Shown here: positions 59,956-64,000 of the stretch, piece by piece
How the letters are laid out: every line of letters starts with the position of its first letter
Numbering within the stretch: position 1 is the first letter of the stretch
Assembly (NCBI RefSeq): GCF_910592395.1
Contig: NC_088309.1
Coordinates: 21,144,599 to 21,208,598, forward strand
Origin: Lineus longissimus
Lineage: Eukaryota > Nemertea > Pilidiophora > Heteronemertea > Lineidae
Length of the DNA stretch: 64,000 bases
Reading direction: 5' to 3'
The notes under the pieces: model-generated
What the model saw: only the letters and a program-made list of their open reading frames with translations
What the model was told of the DNA's origin: nothing
Databases searched by the model: none
Program-made: the position numbers and the translations under genes

Positions 59956-60269
59956 TTTTAAATGGTGGCATCTCTTCTATCGATCGGCCAATCAGCAGCA
60001 CTGCTTGCAAAAAGTTGAGCCACCGCCAAATTTGAAATCGCCAAAATTCAGTCAATGTGCCTGCAGCGCCAACTGGCGGTGAAAACTATATTAATTCCAT
60101 TAAAAGTAAAAAATGAAAAAATATTAAAAAATATTCAGCCATATTTGAAATCAATATTTGCTCTGTGGACCGAGGTAAAAAGGGAAAGAAATCTAAACGC
60201 GAAATGACCTCATTCTCTTAATATAGGTCGGATCGCGCTGATTTTTCGTTTTTTGAGTTCACCTTGGGC

Positions 60270-60440
60270 AACTCCTAATTTACCACCGTCAACGAAGTGG
60301 CTGGGTCTTCCCGGTCAGAAATGTCCAATTTTGTCCACAGATGGGTCCCTAGATGGATGGATGGATTGCAGGACGGACACCATTTGAACAGCTATTCTAC
60401 TAGCTCCGCTGACTTTGTCAGCTGAGCTAATAAAAATTGT
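60270..60440 (+). mobile_element. Helitron-like 3' tail, second copy, upstream of KDM2
   Basis: A (atgg)n run, then ggacggacaccatttgaaca, gctattctact and the hairpin 60402-60428 (AGCT..GCTGAC ttt GTCAGC..AGCT). It shares about 45 bases with the tail at 37766-37862. It lies 0.3-0.5 kb upstream of the KDM2 exon 1a start. Confidence 0.5.
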
Positions 60441-60952
60441 ATAAACTTAAAGGATATTCAAATAAGCGCTTTATCAGCGGCTGGGAGCGGGAGAACCAAA
60501 CGTGTATTTACAGCAGGTTACCACCACGTGCGCAGCCGATTTCACTGAACTTCGCACAAGTGCCGTTTCAATTGCAAACACTCAATTCGCTCTTCAATGA
60601 TTGAAAAGCTATTTCAAACGTATGATAAATATCTATTACAGCTTTTCTGATCACCAACTTTAACTGGAGATGGCCCGGAGTCCGGTGACAGACATTAGAA
60701 GTTGTACCCCTGACAAAAACTGACACGAAATAGACAGCTGACGACTTTGCAGACGACAAATTTACAGCGAAAATTAATCAAAGCAAAAAACTCCCGAAGC
60801 AGGACGCAAAATCTATTACTGCATAAACAATAACAATTTTAGCAGCATCTTTCCCATGGGGAAATTTTCATTGTTAACCTCTGGATCGGAAGATTGGTAC
60901 GAAAATCTAGTGATTTGTTGAGGCGTTATGAACTGGTCAGAACATACACAAA

Positions 60953-61207
60953 ATGGCTGCTTTGTGCGTCAGGTCGACGATGTTTCTCTCCCCAAAAGCT
61001 ATAACAAATATCGAAATACAAACCAGTCTTCGACTAGTTTCCTCCTTATCAGACATTCTAAGAGATATTTTTTCTATTGAAATTATTTTGGAGGCTTTGG
61101 TTTACGAGAAAACAGCAACGTTTACAAGGCATATCCACTTGTACATTGTATACGTAGAGTATGTACACATCACACGCAACCAACTTTTGTGTACAACGAC
61201 ACGCTAG
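60953..61207 (+). CDS. Possible first coding exon of a divergent gene (weak)
   Basis: An ATG in acaaaatggctgct (YY1/TISU-like) opens MAALCVRSTMFLSPKAITNI... for 84 codons. The first 45 residues look like a possible mitochondrial or signal N-terminus, but no conserved domain or clear donor is seen, and the CRE/E-box cluster lies downstream of it. It may be chance. Confidence 0.2.
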   Translation: MAALCVRSTMFLSPKAITNIEIQTSLRLVSSLSDILRDIFSIEIILEALVYEKTATFTRHIHLYIVYVEYVHITRNQLLCTTTR

Positions 61208-61260
61208 TGACGTCATCGACTAAAAGCCACGTGACACCAGCATATTGATGGGCGGGAAAT
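61208..61260. promoter_or_regulatory. Compact promoter-like cluster: CRE, E-box, E2F
   Basis: TGACGTCA (61208-61215), CACGTG (61228-61233) and gggcgggaaa (61250-61259; reverse TTTCCCGC, an E2F match) lie within 53 bases. Such a mix is typical of a housekeeping or cell-cycle promoter. It is 1.25 kb upstream of KDM2 exon 1a and could also serve a gene beyond the window. Confidence 0.45.
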
Positions 61261-61299
61261 TTACACTGGGTGTCGTCTGCTACCAATGCAAATTTATGA

Positions 61300-63150
61300 A
61301 TGCACGCGTGTCCGTATTGATAATTGATGAATGTTGAAACTTCAAATTACAATAAACCTTTACCATGCTTTAATTGACGGACGAGACAGGGCCAGCATTG
61401 GCAGAATCAGGACTCTATGTCTTCATCCCCGGATATAGCCTACAGCATCTCTATCGTCAACACTGGGCACAATGAGTGAGTCGAATCGAAACGATAAATC
61501 ATATCAAGACTAGAGGGTCTGGACTGGACAGGGCCGGGGCCGATTTTTCTACTGGACATTTTTCATTAGAACTTACTTACTACTTAGCGTTTTGGAGATA
61601 AACAGGTCATTATGACATGAAAAAAGTAATAACCTGAAGATTTCGTCAAAATTCATCTAAAGATAACCAGTAGTAGAGAGGAGAAAATGTCGCCCGGAAG
61701 CGACGGGTAGACTACGTTTAAGACAATGGGAGATTTACTTATAAAAGATCATTTCTCCTTCCACACCGCCAGGTTTTGGGTCCAGATTTTTTTTCACATT
61801 TGGCGCCCCATAGAAATCGGAAAGTGTCCCCTTAAATAAATGGCGAGATACAGTCGTCAAACTCACCGCCTTCTCCTTCACTGCTAATGCAATATTGTTG
61901 TTACTCCTATTGTCTATCATCTTATTATTTGAATACCATCACATAATTTCAAAACATCTTCGGTAAAAGGGTATTTTGAACGACTTATTCAGAGAGTAGA
62001 TCGTCGTTTTGTTTTAAAACCCGCGGGCTCGAAAGCGACCTTGACCTCCAAGTGCCAGGTCTAAAATAGTGATGTTTCGCAAGTTTACGTTTTGACTAAC
62101 GTTTTTAGTTTTGGTTGCACTTTTTCCTCCCTCGTGTTGTTGGTACCGGTAGATGATTTGGCATTAATCAACTGTTAATTCCCGGGCGGATATATATCCC
62201 TAGTCCTTATCCACTATTACCCGGTCACAAAAAGAATGAATAATGACCAAAAAGTCTTAAATTCTCTGGGGTTATTCCAAAATGACTGACTCGTTTACCC
62301 CCAATTCATTCTTTAGGTTTTTAACCTTGAAATATACACTTTCAGTTTAAGCTCACAAAAACACAAGAAAAGCTTTAACACATAATCCAATGTGCTCCGT
62401 GATTGTTGCGCATGCGCGGTTTCAAGATCGCCATATGTGGTGCAGTTGGTGGTTCCATGAGTGTATTAAAAAAAGGATAGTATGAAGTTTTGATGATGCG
62501 GCAAATGACTGTTAGTACTTTTTGTTCAAATGCATATAACGTTTTTCTCAAATTCAACTCGACCGTTTCTCAAGTTTCGAAGCGTTTAGAGATATACTTT
62601 TTATGAATGCCGTGCATTCCCTACGCACAATTCAATTCGCTTTTTAAAATATTTCAACAGATGTGGAGGAAGATCGGAACCATGAGGTCGAACACGCGCC
62701 TGCATCCATTCCCTCAACCTTCACTCCCCCACGCATGGCATGCGTTGAAATACCAGTCTAAGAAACGACCTTTCACGTATTCTTCAGGTGATAGATATTT
62801 TCATGGAACTGATTCTATTTCCGAAACGTGTAATTTGGAGTTATTTGTTTTACTCTGATGAATTTTAACCTGCATGTTTTTACTTGGGTTTGCGGAAAAG
62901 ACCCAGTCAGTTCAAAACTATAGTCTGAGTGGGCTAAAAAATGCAGGGGTGTTTACCTTGATGGTTATGTTACGAAACGGCCTAAAGTACATTCTGGAAG
63001 CAGTGACCGGATCGGCCTCGTTCTAATTGCATGAACAGGGATATGGCGAATGACGTAAGACTACACCTAACCCATCCTGAGATGCTTTTTTACTCTAACA
63101 TATGTTAAAGACCACTGGTTATGTCAGGATGCATCGAACCAGACCAGATC
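61300..63150. other. Unassigned flank
   Basis: Only short chance ORFs are seen and nothing recognisable. Confidence 0.4.
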
Positions 63151-63169
63151 ACATTCGTACGCGTGACAC

Positions 63170-63218
63170 GGCAGACCAATCTAGATTAATCCGGATCAAT
63201 CTATAGATTGGTTTGGTC
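63170..63218. repeat. Short palindromic segment
   Basis: gaccaatcta (left) and tagattggtttggtc (right) pair around gattaatccggatcaatcta. It is possibly the end of a small MITE. Confidence 0.5.
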
Positions 63219-63258
63219 CCTTGCAAACGGCCCTAATATAGTCAAATCCAGCACTTAT

Positions 63259-63439
63259 TACGACCGGTGTGCAAGGGCTAGTAGTCCTAGGGCTGATAGT
63301 CCGTGTAACAATAGGCCGCATTGCTAAATGTTTTGGTTAGGGTTAGCGGTACAATATAGATCATGCTGCTTAATTGATCAAATACAATGCTACCGGACTA
63401 TGACTCCAGGGGGACTATATCCGCTGTCACACCGGTCAT
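63259..63439. mobile_element. MITE with ACCGGTGTG ends and an internal telomere-like motif
   Basis: Left end cgaccggtgtgcaagggcta and right end cgctgtcacaccggtca are inverted matches, and the inner words agtcc and ggacta also mirror. The core has ggttagggttag (63335-63346). No ORF. Confidence 0.65.
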
Positions 63440-64000
63440 CCTAGCAGACAAGGGGTGTTTTTTTTCTCACATAGCAGCGATTATAATCGCAGGTAGTATA
63501 CATGTATTCCAACGATTTAAACCGCTGCGGCTCCGAACAGGTAAAACGCAAACGAACCATTTTTTGTCGCATTCGGTCATGATCGCAGGTCGCAGCGATA
63601 TGAAACTCTCGTTTGTATGGGACGCAAACGACCGATTACCCCAATGCCGGCGTGATGGCAAATCGATGGCCCAACTGTCTCCCTCGGCCCTGATGAGTTT
63701 TTGTTCAAGTTCATCATCCAGTGGCAAGGTTTCTGAACGGGGTTTCTATCGTGAAGTTGCAGGTTCATGCAGTTATAAAATCGCTGGAAAAGACAGGTTG
63801 TCGCAATGTTTTCTCTCAAAATGGTGCATTACGTTTACAGGCCCTCGAAGATAAGACCATTCGTACAGCTCTAAAACCACCGCCTTTTATAGCGGTACGA
63901 ATTATCAAGAATTTGTCCTATGATCCTCAGACAAGCAACGTTGTGTGTGATCGTCCCCATGCAGTCACGAAAGAAAAAAGGCTAGGTACACCATTTTGCT

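Noticed and set aside
1-64000. CRISPR arrays, bacterial operons, ribosome binding sites, rRNA or intact tRNA genes
   Set aside because: The window is eukaryotic. No regularly spaced identical repeats with unique spacers and no intact A/B-box tRNA or rRNA sequence were found.

Overview
The window is eukaryotic. It has long spliced genes with GT/AG introns, AT-rich intergenic DNA, poly-C/G tracts and many short inverted-repeat transposons. Both recognisable proteins resemble vertebrate homologues, down to a C-terminal peptide shared with vertebrate slingshot-2. One transposon has the architecture of the 'pearl'/Helitron-type elements known from marine invertebrates. I infer a marine bilaterian invertebrate, probably a lophotrochozoan or an invertebrate deuterostome; the phylum cannot be fixed from this window.

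Region 1 (about 0.6-21 kb, + strand) is a slingshot (SSH) cofilin phosphatase gene. I rebuilt 18 exons that join in frame into about 1518 residues, from the conserved MALVTVQRSPTPS start to the NPLYNTM end. Two small phase-preserving exons (4625-4702, 8104-8175) may be cassette exons. The first coding exon follows a 3' splice-site-like sequence, so the promoter is probably outside the window.

Region 2 (about 21-37.9 kb) has no gene I can prove. It holds the SSH 3' UTR, diverged minisatellites (23.5-24.8, 29.1/30.6-30.97, 36.1-36.6 kb), palindromic MITEs, a GC-rich island with CRE-type sites (25.1-27.6 kb), a retroelement relic (29.76-29.89 kb) and a recent 1.1-kb tandem duplication (33.5-35.7 kb) with recurring small hairpins.

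Region 3 (40.6-44.9 kb, - strand) is a four-exon gene for a 764-residue type I membrane protein that I do not recognise. It has a signal peptide, a large basic Ser/Lys-rich lumenal part with a cluster of furin-like sites, one transmembrane helix, and a short tail with two YXX-phi sorting motifs and an acidic cluster.

Region 4 (46.3-59.96 kb, - strand) is KDM2, the JmjC/CXXC/PHD/F-box/LRR histone demethylase. It has 14 coding exons, 1212 residues, and two alternative first exons that both join exon 2 in phase 0. The upstream start codon sits in a YY1/TISU-like motif. Introns carry a triple CRE cluster, a Helitron-like element and a long hairpin. KDM2 ends only about 1.4 kb upstream of the Region 3 start codon on the same strand.

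Region 5 (60-64 kb) holds a promoter-like CRE/E-box/E2F cluster at 61.2 kb, a possible divergent first exon at 60.95 kb, and MITEs. The genes do not form an operon. SSH acts in actin turnover, KDM2 in chromatin, and the membrane protein probably in the secretory/endosomal system.
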